Shown: positions 37,578-45,701 of the stretch, piece by piece
How positions within the stretch are numbered: the first letter of the stretch is position 1
Layout of the letters: each line of letters starts with the position of its first letter
From: Bradyrhizobium manausense
GTDB lineage: Bacteria > Pseudomonadota > Alphaproteobacteria > Rhizobiales > Xanthobacteraceae
DNA: 64,000 bases
Direction of reading: 5' to 3'
Assembly (NCBI RefSeq): GCF_018129685.1
Contig: NZ_JAFCLG010000008.1
Coordinates: forward strand, 248,001 to 312,000
The notes under the pieces: generated by a model
Databases searched by the model: none
Told to the model about the DNA's origin: nothing
Seen by the model: only the letters and a program-made list of their open reading frames with translations
Made by a program: the position numbers and the translations under genes

Positions 37578-38663
37578 ATGTCGTCACTCCCCGAAGCCAA
37601 ACTGGACGTCCTGCTCGCGCATCACGCTTCGCTCGAAGCTGAATCGCTGGGACAACTCTCTTCCGAACGCTATGTGCAGGTCACACGCGAGCTCGCCGAG
37701 ATCACCCCTCTGATCGAGGCGGTGAAAACCTATCGTGCGGCCGTGAAGGAACTGACCGACACCGAGGCGCTGATCGCCGATCCCGCGACCGATCCCGAGA
37801 TGCGCAGCATGGCGGAAGCCGAGCGCGGCGAGCTCATTCCGAAGATCGAGGATCTCGTTCAGAAGATCCGCGTCGCGCTGCTGCCGAAGGACGCCATGGA
37901 CGACCGCAACGTGGTGCTGGAAATCCGCGCCGGCACCGGCGGCGACGAGGCGTCGCTGTTCGCCGGCGACCTGTTCCGGATGTACGAGCGCTTTGCCGCC
38001 TTGCAGGGGTGGAAGGTGGAGGTGATCTCGGCCAGCGAAGGCACCGTCGGCGGATACAAGGAAATCATCGCGGAAGTGCAGGGCCGCGGCGCGTTCTCCA
38101 AACTGAAGTTCGAATCCGGCGTGCACCGCGTGCAGCGCGTGCCCGACACCGAGACGCAGGGGCGCATCCATACGTCGGCCGCGACCGTCGCAGTGCTGCC
38201 CGAGGTCGAGGATGTCGACGTCGAGATCAAGAACGACGATCTGCGCATCGAGACCATGCGCGCGCAGGGCGCAGGCGGCCAGCACGTCAACAAGACGGAA
38301 TCTGCGATCCGCATCACCCACATCCCGACCGGCATCGTGGTGATGATGCAGGACAGCCGCTCGCAGCACAAGAACCGTGCCTCGGCCATGAACATCCTGC
38401 GCTCGCGCATCTACGATGCCGAGCGGCAGCGCGTCGACGCCGCCCGCTCGGCCGAGCGCAAGGAGAAGGTCGGCTCCGGCGACCGCTCCGAGCGCATCCG
38501 CACCTATAATTTCCCGCAAGGCCGCGTCACCGACCACCGCATCAACCTGACGCTCTACAAGCTGCCGCAAGTGATATCAGGCGAAGCGCTCGGCGAACTC
38601 ATCGATGCGCTGACCACCGAGCACCAGGCCGCGCAACTCGCCGCGCAGGGCGCGGCGGCGTGA
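37578..38663 (+). CDS. prfA: Peptide chain release factor 1
   Basis: 361 residues. Ends translation at UAA/UAG. GGQ at 233-235 in GAGGQHVNKTES is the peptidyl-hydrolysis motif and the target of PrmC methylation. The frame is open upstream, but MSSLPEAKLD at 37578 matches the family N-terminus. prmC follows after seven bases. Confidence 0.97.
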   Translation: MSSLPEAKLDVLLAHHASLEAESLGQLSSERYVQVTRELAEITPLIEAVKTYRAAVKELTDTEALIADPATDPEMRSMAEAERGELIPKIEDLVQKIRVALLPKDAMDDRNVVLEIRAGTGGDEASLFAGDLFRMYERFAALQGWKVEVISASEGTVGGYKEIIAEVQGRGAFSKLKFESGVHRVQRVPDTETQGRIHTSAATVAVLPEVEDVDVEIKNDDLRIETMRAQGAGGQHVNKTESAIRITHIPTGIVVMMQDSRSQHKNRASAMNILRSRIYDAERQRVDAARSAERKEKVGSGDRSERIRTYNFPQGRVTDHRINLTLYKLPQVISGEALGELIDALTTEHQAAQLAAQGAAA

Positions 38664-38670
38664 TGGGCGC

Positions 38671-39552
38671 GTGAGCAATCCCCTCAAAGGACATTCGATC
38701 GAGAGCGCGCGGCGCTTGCTCGCTGCGCGGCTGAGATCGGCGGGGCTCGACGAAGCCGAACTCGACGCCCGTATCCTGCTCGGCGCAGTGTTTGATCTCG
38801 ATCTGACCGGCCTGATCACGCAGGCCGCGCGTCCGCTCTCGGAAACCGAGGCGATGCAGCTTGCGGCCTACGCGCAGCGGCGCATCGACGGCGAACCCAT
38901 CGCCCGCATTCTCGGCACGCGCGAATTCTGGGGCCTGCCGTTGCGACTGTCGGAGGCAACGCTGGTGCCGCGGCCCGACACCGAGACCGTGGTCGAGCGC
39001 GCGCTCGAACTGTTTCGCGAACAGCGCCTGTCTCGCCCGCCGCGCATCGCCGACATCGGCACCGGATCCGGTGCGATCCTGCTCGCGCTGCTGCACGAGA
39101 TTCCGGATGCGTTCGGGGTCGGCACCGACCTCAGCCTCACCGCGCTCTGCACAGCGAGAAGCAATGCCGCCGCCCTTGGCCTTGCCGACCGCGCGGCCTT
39201 CGTCGCCTGCTCCTATGCGGCGGCGCTCGCGGGCCCGTTCGACCTGATCGTGTCGAACCCACCCTATATTCCCTCAGCAGAAATTCCGAAATTGGACATC
39301 GAGGTGCGCGCGCACGACCCGCATCTGGCGCTCGACGGCGGTAATGACGGGTACGACGCCTATCGCGCCCTGATCCCCCAGGCGAGCGAACGGCTCCTGC
39401 CCGGCGGAGCCCTGATCGTGGAGGCCGGACAGGGCCAGGCACGGACGATTGAAACCTTGATGACGGCTGCCGCGTTATCCATCGACAGGCTGCCCAAGGC
39501 CGATCTGGCGGGCGTCCCGCGGGCCGTCTCGGCCCGAAAAATGCCCCCATAA
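38671..39552 (+). CDS. prmC: Release factor glutamine N5-methyltransferase
   Basis: 293 residues from a GTG. Methylates Gln235 of RF1 (and the RF2 equivalent). SAM motif IADIGTGSGAILLALL near 125 and the substrate motif NPPY at 196-199. An N-terminal helical domain with REFWGLPLRLSEATLVPRPDTE is typical. Pairs with prfA as in most bacteria. Confidence 0.96.
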   Translation: MSNPLKGHSIESARRLLAARLRSAGLDEAELDARILLGAVFDLDLTGLITQAARPLSETEAMQLAAYAQRRIDGEPIARILGTREFWGLPLRLSEATLVPRPDTETVVERALELFREQRLSRPPRIADIGTGSGAILLALLHEIPDAFGVGTDLSLTALCTARSNAAALGLADRAAFVACSYAAALAGPFDLIVSNPPYIPSAEIPKLDIEVRAHDPHLALDGGNDGYDAYRALIPQASERLLPGGALIVEAGQGQARTIETLMTAAALSIDRLPKADLAGVPRAVSARKMPP

Positions 39553-40015
39553 AAGCCGGATTGGGCTCTAAAAAACCTCTTGGAATATCCCTTGGGAACG
39601 ACTACCTTCCGCCTAACACATCGGTGCCGGCCCCGTAGACCTACGGGTGAAAGCCGGGCTCTTCAGCGAGAGCATCACTGATTTTTGGTTCCAAGCCGCA
39701 GGTCCTGTGAAGCGCGACAGCCCATTGAGGTACGCAGCTTTCCGACCGCAACGTGAACGAAAGCCTGATATTGCGCTTGAAGACTTACGCAACAAAGCTG
39801 GGCTTGTTTCGGCGGGCGATATGAATGGGTTCGCTGGCAATGAATGCTGGCGGGTGGGGAACGCGTCTTTGTTGAACGCGACGGCCGACGAACATTGGCA
39901 GGGTTCAATCCGCTCTTGCGCGCGGTGCGCGTGAGGCATGCGAACCGCTGTCATCAGGTCACTCTCTGCAATCGGTAGTGCGTGCAACCTTTAGGGCTGG
40001 AATTAAAGGCAGGAC
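39553..40015. other. 463-base gene-poor stretch with RNA-like hairpins upstream of the DUF4167 gene
   Basis: Composition is visibly less G/C-biased than the neighbours. A nested stem lies at 39626-39657: outer GCCGG/CCGGC, inner CCCGTA-GACC-TACGGG. A frame from the GTG at 39647 runs 95 codons but has near-random third positions and no family match; I do not call it. The stretch could encode a small RNA, a long regulated leader for DUF4167, or a decayed gene. I find no match to tmRNA, RNase P, 6S or SRP RNA. Confidence 0.45.
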
Positions 40016-40807
40016 ATGAGAAACGGTCAGAACAAGCAGCGGATGCGCAACCGCAACAACAATAACAACAACAACAATAACCGGCGCGGCCAGAACCCGA
40101 TGACCCGGGTTTACGAATCGAACGGCCCCGACATCAAGATCCGCGGCACCGCCTCGCACATCGCCGAAAAATATCTCCAGCTTGCGCGCGATGCGCGCTC
40201 CTCGGGCGACCCGGTCGCCGCCGAAAACTACTACCAGCATGCCGAGCATTATTTCCGCCTGATCGCGGCGGCCCAGGAGCAGTTCCGCCAGAACCAGCAG
40301 CCGCGCGGCGACGAGCCGATCAACCCGACCAGCGACGACAGCGAGGACGACGGCGAGAACTTCTCGAATTTCGGCCAGGAGCCGGGCTTCGTTCCGCAGC
40401 CGCCGCCGCAACAGCAACCCTTCATGCGCGAGCGCGACGGCCAGCGCGATCACCAGCAGCGGGACTATCAGCAGCGCGACAACAACCAGCCCTATATTCG
40501 CGACCAGCAGCCGCGCGAGCATCGCGAGCGCGACCATCGTCCGCAGCCGCAGTATCAGCACCACCAGCCGCAACCGCCGAACCAGCCGCAGCCCGTCATC
40601 GCCGATGCCGGCAACGTCGATCGCCTGCCGTCCTTCATCACCGGCGCGCAGCCGCAGGCGAATGCGGCTCCGGGCGGCTTCGAGGGTGGCAATGGCGGCG
40701 GTGGCGAGCGCTATCCGCGGCGACGCCGCCGGCCGCATAACGGCCCGCGTCCCGAGCGCGAAGCCGCTCCAGCCGCTTCCGGCGACGATCTCGCCCCCAG
40801 CGAGTAA
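40016..40807 (+). CDS. DUF4167 domain protein with poly-Asn and Gln/His-rich low complexity
   Basis: 263 residues. Starts with a basic segment and a run of nine Asn (14-22) before the DUF4167 core (about 28-95: KIRGTASHIAEKYLQLARDA and ENYYQHAEHYFRLI). The rest is acidic, then Gln/His/Pro/Arg-rich and surely disordered, ending in an Arg-rich block (RRRRRPHNGPR). Such composition suggests RNA binding or condensate formation; DUF4167 has no assigned function that I know. Confidence 0.9.
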   Translation: MRNGQNKQRMRNRNNNNNNNNNRRGQNPMTRVYESNGPDIKIRGTASHIAEKYLQLARDARSSGDPVAAENYYQHAEHYFRLIAAAQEQFRQNQQPRGDEPINPTSDDSEDDGENFSNFGQEPGFVPQPPPQQQPFMRERDGQRDHQQRDYQQRDNNQPYIRDQQPREHRERDHRPQPQYQHHQPQPPNQPQPVIADAGNVDRLPSFITGAQPQANAAPGGFEGGNGGGGERYPRRRRRPHNGPRPEREAAPAASGDDLAPSE

Positions 40808-40842
40808 GCTGCCGCGCAGCTCCATCTGACTTTATGAGTTGC

Positions 40843-40869
40843 AATCGTCCCGGCTTCGCCGGGACGATT
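40843..40869. terminator. Bidirectional intrinsic terminator
   Basis: AATCGTCCCGGC, TTC loop, GCCGGGACGATT then TGTTTC. A perfect 12-pair stem sits between the convergent DUF4167 (ends 40807) and methyltransferase (ends 40874) genes. Confidence 0.75.
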
Positions 40870-40873
40870 TGTT

Positions 40874-41620
40874 TCAGCTCCGCGTGACCGTCGTCGAGGA
40901 CGGCACCAGCACGGGCTTGGCCAGCGAGGGAATCAGCCGCGCCCTTTCGCGTTTGGCAGGGATCGCGCGATAGACCTGCTTGGTCGCCTCGACGATGTGG
41001 ACGCCGGCAAAGGGCAGCGACAGCGCAGCGCCGGCGCGCTCCCACATCTGCGCCGATTTCAGCACCCACCGGCCGGAATAAGGCGGCATGAACAGCGCCT
41101 CACCCCAGCCGGTCGGCGTGAACCAGGTCTGCCGCAACAGGTCCGTGATCTGGGAGCGCGAATAGGGACGGCCGTGGCCGAACGGCGTGTTGTCGCTGCG
41201 CGTCCAGACGCCGCGCCTGTTCGGGACCACCGCGATGACGCGCCCCGAGGGCGACAGCACCCGCCAGACCTCGCGCAGCAGCGCCGCCGGATCGTCCGAC
41301 ATTTCGAGCGCATGGACCAGCAGGATGCGGTCGACCGCAGCATCCGGAAGCGGCAGCGAGAACTCGTCGACCAGCGCGGCCAGCGCAGGGCGCCCGGTCG
41401 GCCATTTCAACACGCCCTGGGCCGCCGGCATGAAGGCGATGCAGCGCTCCGCGTCCTCGCGGAACAGCCCGAGATAGGGTGTCGGATAGCCGATGCCGAG
41501 CACGCGCTGGCCTTCGGCGTTCGGCCAGCGCTCGTGGATGCCGCGATTGATCATCTGCCGCGCCACGATGCCGAGGCGGCGGGAATAGAACTCTCTGAGG
41601 TCGACGACGTCGATGGTCAT
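40874..41620 (-). CDS. Class I SAM-dependent methyltransferase-like protein
   Basis: 248 residues. Methyltransf_11-like layout: VLGIGYPTPYLGLF in place of the usual DxGxGxG motif I, then LPLPDAAVDRILLVHALE and VWRVLSPSGRVIAVVPN. The C-terminal third is basic. Divergent from gloB with 108 bases between, a pairing often kept in Rhizobiales. Target unknown; motif I is unusual enough that activity is not certain. Confidence 0.85.
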   Translation of the reverse strand: MTIDVVDLREFYSRRLGIVARQMINRGIHERWPNAEGQRVLGIGYPTPYLGLFREDAERCIAFMPAAQGVLKWPTGRPALAALVDEFSLPLPDAAVDRILLVHALEMSDDPAALLREVWRVLSPSGRVIAVVPNRRGVWTRSDNTPFGHGRPYSRSQITDLLRQTWFTPTGWGEALFMPPYSGRWVLKSAQMWERAGAALSLPFAGVHIVEATKQVYRAIPAKRERARLIPSLAKPVLVPSSTTVTRS

Positions 41621-41728
41621 GACGGCAATGTAACATGCGCTGGGGCGCCGCTGCGCGCGGAATATTGCATTGCCTGCGCAACGTTAACGCCATATTGGTC
41701 TGGCGGGGCTGAGCGCGATGGAGATGTC

Positions 41729-42496
41729 ATGGCCGCCGAAATTCGTACTTTCACCTGTTTAAACGACAATTTCGGTTATCTGATCCACGATGTGGAAACC
41801 AAGGCAACCGCGTCGATCGACGCTCCGGAAGCCGGCCCCATCATCAAGGCGCTGGAGCGCGAGGGCTGGCAGCTCACCGACATCCTGATCACCCATCATC
41901 ATGGCGATCATGTCGGCGGGGTCGCCGAGCTCAAGCAGACATTCAATTGCCGTGTCGTCGCGCCGCATGACAAGACGACGAAGATCGCCAACGTCGATCT
42001 GCGCGTCGCCAATGGCGACGTGGTCAAGGTCGGCACCCTGCTCGGACGCGTGCTGGAAACGCCGGGCCACACGCTCGACCACATCTCCTACGTGTTCGAC
42101 AACGAGAAGACGCTGTTCGCCGCCGACACGCTGTTCTCGATCGGCTGCGGCCGCGTGTTCGAGGGCACTTACCCGATGATGTGGGACTCGCTGTTGAAGC
42201 TGCGGGCCCTGCCCGACGACTTCAAGCTCTATTGCGGTCACGAATACACGGCGTCCAACGTCAAATTTGCGCTCACGGTGGATCCGGACAACGCAGCGCT
42301 GCAGGCGCGCGCGGCGGAGGTTGCCAGGCTGCGGGCGGAGAACAAGCCGACCATTCCCTCACTGCTTGGTGATGAGAAGCGAGCAAACGTGTTCCTGCGC
42401 GCTGATGAACCGGCGGTCGCGGCCAGGCTACACATGAAGGGCGCGGAGGCCGCCGCGGTGTTCGGCGAGCTGCGCGAGCGCAAGAATAAATCCTGA
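41729..42496 (+). CDS. gloB: Hydroxyacylglutathione hydrolase (glyoxalase II)
   Basis: 255 residues from the ATG at 41729. Hydrolyses S-D-lactoylglutathione in methylglyoxal removal. Metallo-beta-lactamase fold with THHHGDH at 55-61, LETPGHTLDHISY, FAADTLFSIGCGRVFEG and the glutathione-contact YCGHEYTASN. The cupin gene follows after nine bases. Confidence 0.96.
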   Translation: MAAEIRTFTCLNDNFGYLIHDVETKATASIDAPEAGPIIKALEREGWQLTDILITHHHGDHVGGVAELKQTFNCRVVAPHDKTTKIANVDLRVANGDVVKVGTLLGRVLETPGHTLDHISYVFDNEKTLFAADTLFSIGCGRVFEGTYPMMWDSLLKLRALPDDFKLYCGHEYTASNVKFALTVDPDNAALQARAAEVARLRAENKPTIPSLLGDEKRANVFLRADEPAVAARLHMKGAEAAAVFGELRERKNKS

Positions 42497-42505
42497 CGGG
42501 GATCG

Positions 42506-42928
42506 ATGCCGACCGCAGCCGAGATCATCGCGCGCCTCGAACTCCGCCCACATCCCGAGGGCGGGCACTACCGCGAGACCTTTCGCGACCAGGTCACCGA
42601 CGCCAATGGCCGCTCGCGCTCGACCCTCATCTACTTCCTGCTCGCGCGCGGCGAACGCTCGCACTGGCATCGCATCGATGCGGTCGAGACCTGGCACTAT
42701 TACGCCGGCAGCCCGCTGACGCTGCGCATCGCGCATGACGGCTGCTCCCAGCACGAGGTGCGCCTCGGCACCGACCTTGTGAGCGGCGAGCGGCCGCAGG
42801 CGATCGTGCCGGCCGATGCGTGGCAGATGGCCGAGACGTCAGGCGAATGGACGCTGGTCGGCTGTACCGTGGCTCCTGCCTTCGAGTTCGCGAAGTTCGA
42901 ACTCGCACCGAAAGGCTGGGAGCCGTAG
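42506..42928 (+). CDS. Cupin-fold protein, DUF985 family
   Basis: 140 residues. DUF985 marks: LRPHPEGGHYRETF, STLIYFLLARGERSHWHRID, ETWHYYAGSPL, and the final PAFEFAKFELA. The double-stranded beta-helix fold may bind metal or sugar; no activity is assigned. Co-directional with gloB and close enough to share its transcript. Confidence 0.92.
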   Translation: MPTAAEIIARLELRPHPEGGHYRETFRDQVTDANGRSRSTLIYFLLARGERSHWHRIDAVETWHYYAGSPLTLRIAHDGCSQHEVRLGTDLVSGERPQAIVPADAWQMAETSGEWTLVGCTVAPAFEFAKFELAPKGWEP

Positions 42929-42941
42929 AGACTCCTGTGTT

Positions 42942-42990
42942 GACGCGTTCTCTTCACGCGGACCGGTATCCACTTCGCTCGAAAACGCTC
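42942..42990. repeat. Dispersed repeat, family G
   Basis: GACGCGTTCTCTTCACGCGG, ACCGGTATCCACTTCGCTC, GAAAACGCTC. I recognise this as the GCGTTTTC..ACCGGTATCCACTTCGCTCG element scattered through Bradyrhizobium genomes. It lies between the cupin and flavin reductase genes. Confidence 0.65.
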
Positions 42991-43065
42991 TGCTTCATCT
43001 GGAATCGGGTGGGTTCGATCGGCTTCTCCCGCTACGACAGCGCTTCCAATGAAGAGGAGCGCACG

Positions 43066-43749
43066 ATGCACGGAACACTCGGCCCCGCCGCGGTCCAGAT
43101 CGACCCCGCGATTTTGTATTTCGGAACGCCGGTCGTCCTGATCGGATCAACCAACGACGACGGCTCCTACAATCTCGCCCCGATGTCCTCGGCGTGGTGG
43201 GTCGGATGGCGATGCATGCTGGGGCTCGGACGCAGCTCGAAAACCACCGAGAACATGATTCGCACCGGTGAATGCGTGCTCAATCTCCCGTCGGCCGATC
43301 TCGTTGCCGCGGTCGATCGCCTCGCGCGCACAACGGGCTCAAATCCGGTGCCACCGGGAAAACTCTATCGCGGCTATCGGCATGAGCATGACAAGTTCGG
43401 CATCAGTGGCCTGACTGCAGTGGCGAGCGAGACGGTCAGCGCCCCGCGCGCCGCCGAATGCCCGGTGCAGATGGAAGCGAAGGTCGCTCACGTGCACGAG
43501 ATGGCGCAGGACGATGCGGTCTGGCGTGGCAATCTCGCCGCGATCGAAGTCCGCATCACCCGCGTACATGCCCATCCCGACATCATGATGGACGACACGC
43601 CTAACCGCATCGATCCCGGCAAATGGCGGCCACTGATCATGAGCTTCCAGGAGTTCTATGGCTTGACGCCGCAACGCCTGCAGCGCTCCGAGCTCGGACA
43701 GATCCCCGAGGCTATGTATCGGCCGCCGGGCTGGCAGCCGGCGCTTTGA
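43066..43749 (+). CDS. Flavin reductase-like FMN-binding split-barrel protein
   Basis: 227 residues from the ATG at 43066, preceded by GAAGAGGAG. FMN-binding split barrel: PVVLIGSTNDDGSYNLAPMSSAWWVGW, TTENMIRTGECVLNLPS, and CPVQMEAKV. It may supply reduced flavin to a monooxygenase or bind FMN for another purpose; none is encoded nearby. The upstream open frame through the repeat is not credible coding. Confidence 0.9.
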   Translation: MHGTLGPAAVQIDPAILYFGTPVVLIGSTNDDGSYNLAPMSSAWWVGWRCMLGLGRSSKTTENMIRTGECVLNLPSADLVAAVDRLARTTGSNPVPPGKLYRGYRHEHDKFGISGLTAVASETVSAPRAAECPVQMEAKVAHVHEMAQDDAVWRGNLAAIEVRITRVHAHPDIMMDDTPNRIDPGKWRPLIMSFQEFYGLTPQRLQRSELGQIPEAMYRPPGWQPAL

Positions 43750-43755
43750 TGCGCC

Positions 43756-44625
43756 TCACCGCTTCCTCAGGACCATGTCCTTTGCCGCGATCAGGCCGCC
43801 GCCGGCGATCAGGATCGCCGCGATGGCAATGTTGGCGCTGGCTTTGGCGAATCCGGCGGCGATGAGGAATGCGGTCGAGAGCAGCGGCGTCGCGTAAGAT
43901 GCGGCGCCGAGCACGCGGATATCGCCGCGCTTCATGCCGATGTCCCAGGCATAGAAGGCCGCGCCGACGGGACCGATGCCGAGCCCGACTACGGCGAGCC
44001 ATTGTAACGCAGTCTCCGGCCACACGGTGGTTTCGAGCAGGCCATGCATCAGCGCAGCGAGCACTGACGTGGCGAGGCAGAAGCCGGCAACCGCGTCGGT
44101 CGGCACCGCCTTCAGGCGTCGCGACAGCACCGAATAGGCCGCCCAGACGAAGGCGGCGATGAAGGCCGCGATCAATCCCGGCACCGCGCCCGGCGCGAAG
44201 CCGGTCGTGTTGCCGGCGAACAGCAACACGGTGCCGACAAGGCCGAGCACCGCGCCGATGACGTGATGCACGGCGAGCCGCTCGCCCGGCAGGAAGGACG
44301 AGAACAGCACGATCAGCAGCGGCCACATGTAATTGAGAAGGCCGGCTTCGGCCGGCGGCGCAAACCGCAGCGCAAGGAAATACAGCGCGTGATAGCCGAA
44401 CAAGCCGCCGACGCCGACGGCCCATACGACCAGCGGCTGACGCAGGCTCTTCGCGGCATCGCCCCGGCCGATCCAGGTCAGCAGGCCGACGAGACCGCCG
44501 ATTGCAAAGGTCATCGCGGCAAGCTGGAACGCCGGGATCTTTCCGGTTGCCACCGTCATCACTGACAGCAGCGACCACATCAGGATCGCGGTTAGTCCGA
44601 TCAGTGTGGCGGTGCGCGGGGTCAT
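43756..44625 (-). CDS. DMT-superfamily (EamA-type) membrane transporter
   Basis: 289 residues with about ten hydrophobic helices. Typical EamA features include WSLLSVMTVATGKIPAFQLAAMTF, LLNYMWPLLIVLFSSFLPGE in the first half and WDIGMKRGDIRVLGAASYATPLLSTAFL in the second, resembling aromatic-amino-acid exporters of the YddG type. Substrate is inference only. Convergent with the flavin reductase with a six-base gap. Confidence 0.9.
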   Translation of the reverse strand: MTPRTATLIGLTAILMWSLLSVMTVATGKIPAFQLAAMTFAIGGLVGLLTWIGRGDAAKSLRQPLVVWAVGVGGLFGYHALYFLALRFAPPAEAGLLNYMWPLLIVLFSSFLPGERLAVHHVIGAVLGLVGTVLLFAGNTTGFAPGAVPGLIAAFIAAFVWAAYSVLSRRLKAVPTDAVAGFCLATSVLAALMHGLLETTVWPETALQWLAVVGLGIGPVGAAFYAWDIGMKRGDIRVLGAASYATPLLSTAFLIAAGFAKASANIAIAAILIAGGGLIAAKDMVLRKR

Positions 44626-44650
44626 GGATCACAAGGCTCTGAGGACGCTT

Positions 44651-44673
44651 ATGCCCGGCACGAGGCCGGGCAT
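44651..44673. terminator. Hairpin between phaB and the EamA gene
   Basis: ATGCCCGGC, five bases, GCCGGGCAT. A nine-pair stem lies 54 bases after the phaB stop; no U-run follows in the phaB direction. It may be a single arm of the family B type. Confidence 0.4.
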
Positions 44674-44726
44674 TTGCGTCTTCACTATCGCCTTGTCGCG
44701 GCTGGCGCTACCGGCTTGATGTCGTA

Positions 44727-45452
44727 TCAGGCCTGGTATTGACCGCCGTTGATGCTCAACGTCGATCCCGTGATGAAGCCGGCCTCGTCGGCCGCCAGGA
44801 ACACGACCGCACGCGCGATTTCCTCGGGCTCGCCGAGGCGAGCGACGGGGATCTGCGGGATCACGTTCTTCTCCAGCACGTCCTTCGGCACCGCCTGCAC
44901 CATTTCGGTGTTGATGTAGCCCGGGCAGATCGCGTTGACGGTGATGCCGCCCTTGGCGTTCTCGAGCGCGAGCGCCTTGGTGAAGCCGATATCGCCGGCC
45001 TTGGCCGCGGAATAGTTGACCTGGCCGAACTGGCCCTTCTGCCCGTTGATCGACGAGATCGAGATGATGCGGCCGAACTTGCGCGCACGCATGCCTTCGA
45101 TCACCTGGCGCGTCATGTTGAACAGCGAGCCGAGATTGGTGTTGATGACCGCGCTCCACTGCTCGAGCGTCATCTTGTGGAAGGCGGTGTCGCGGGTAAT
45201 GCCGGCATTGTTGACGAGCACCTCGATCGGCCCGAGCTCGGCCTCGACCTTCTTCACGCCCTCGGCGCAGGCATCGAAGTTGCTGACGTCCCATTTGTAG
45301 ACCGCGATGCCGGTCTCGGCCTTGAACTTCTCCGCCGCGGCATCATTGCCGGCATAGCTTGCCGCGACCTTGTAGCCGGCCGCCTTCAGCGCCTTGCTGA
45401 TCGCAGCACCGATGCCCCGCGTACCACCCGTCACCAATGCAACTCGTGCCAT
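44727..45452 (-). CDS. phaB: Acetoacetyl-CoA reductase
   Basis: 241 residues. NADPH-dependent reduction of acetoacetyl-CoA to (R)-3-hydroxybutyryl-CoA for polyhydroxybutyrate. Short-chain dehydrogenase fold with TGGTRGIG (8-15), NNAG (81-84) and Ser-Tyr-Lys catalytic residues (Ser133/134, Tyr147, Lys151). The GQKGQFGQVNYSAAKAG stretch is typical of PhaB. It lies downstream of phaA but an intrinsic terminator separates them, so it may have its own promoter. Confidence 0.96.
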   Translation of the reverse strand: MARVALVTGGTRGIGAAISKALKAAGYKVAASYAGNDAAAEKFKAETGIAVYKWDVSNFDACAEGVKKVEAELGPIEVLVNNAGITRDTAFHKMTLEQWSAVINTNLGSLFNMTRQVIEGMRARKFGRIISISSINGQKGQFGQVNYSAAKAGDIGFTKALALENAKGGITVNAICPGYINTEMVQAVPKDVLEKNVIPQIPVARLGEPEEIARAVVFLAADEAGFITGSTLSINGGQYQA

Positions 45453-45545
45453 ATCGTATTCCTTCCCTTGGACTTTTCGGACGTTTCTGAAGTGATCGTT
45501 TTTTAACGCTGGATTATGCGGGTGGTTTGACCGACATCAAGAACA

Positions 45546-45572
45546 AAACGCCCGGCGTTGAGCCGGGCGTTT
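45546..45572 (-). terminator. Intrinsic terminator between phaA and phaB
   Basis: On the minus strand AAACGCCCGGC, loop TCAAC, GCCGGGCGTTT runs into TTTTG. The 11-pair stem and U-run fit a Rho-independent terminator 130 bases after phaA and 94 bases before phaB. Confidence 0.75.
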
Positions 45573-45701
45573 GTATTTAGTCGAGGCTTGCACAGTTGCG
45601 AAGAATATTTGATTTGCAACCGCTGCCTTTTTAATCGCGTGCATCGCACTCACTGACGTGTGCAGCGCACGCGCAAGGCCCAAGTCAGTCGAGCGTCATC
45701 A

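Noticed and set aside
39553..40015. tmRNA, RNase P, 6S or SRP RNA, and a 95-codon gene at 39647
   Set aside because: None of the hallmark sequences of those RNAs is present. The 95-codon frame has near-random third positions and no recognisable family.
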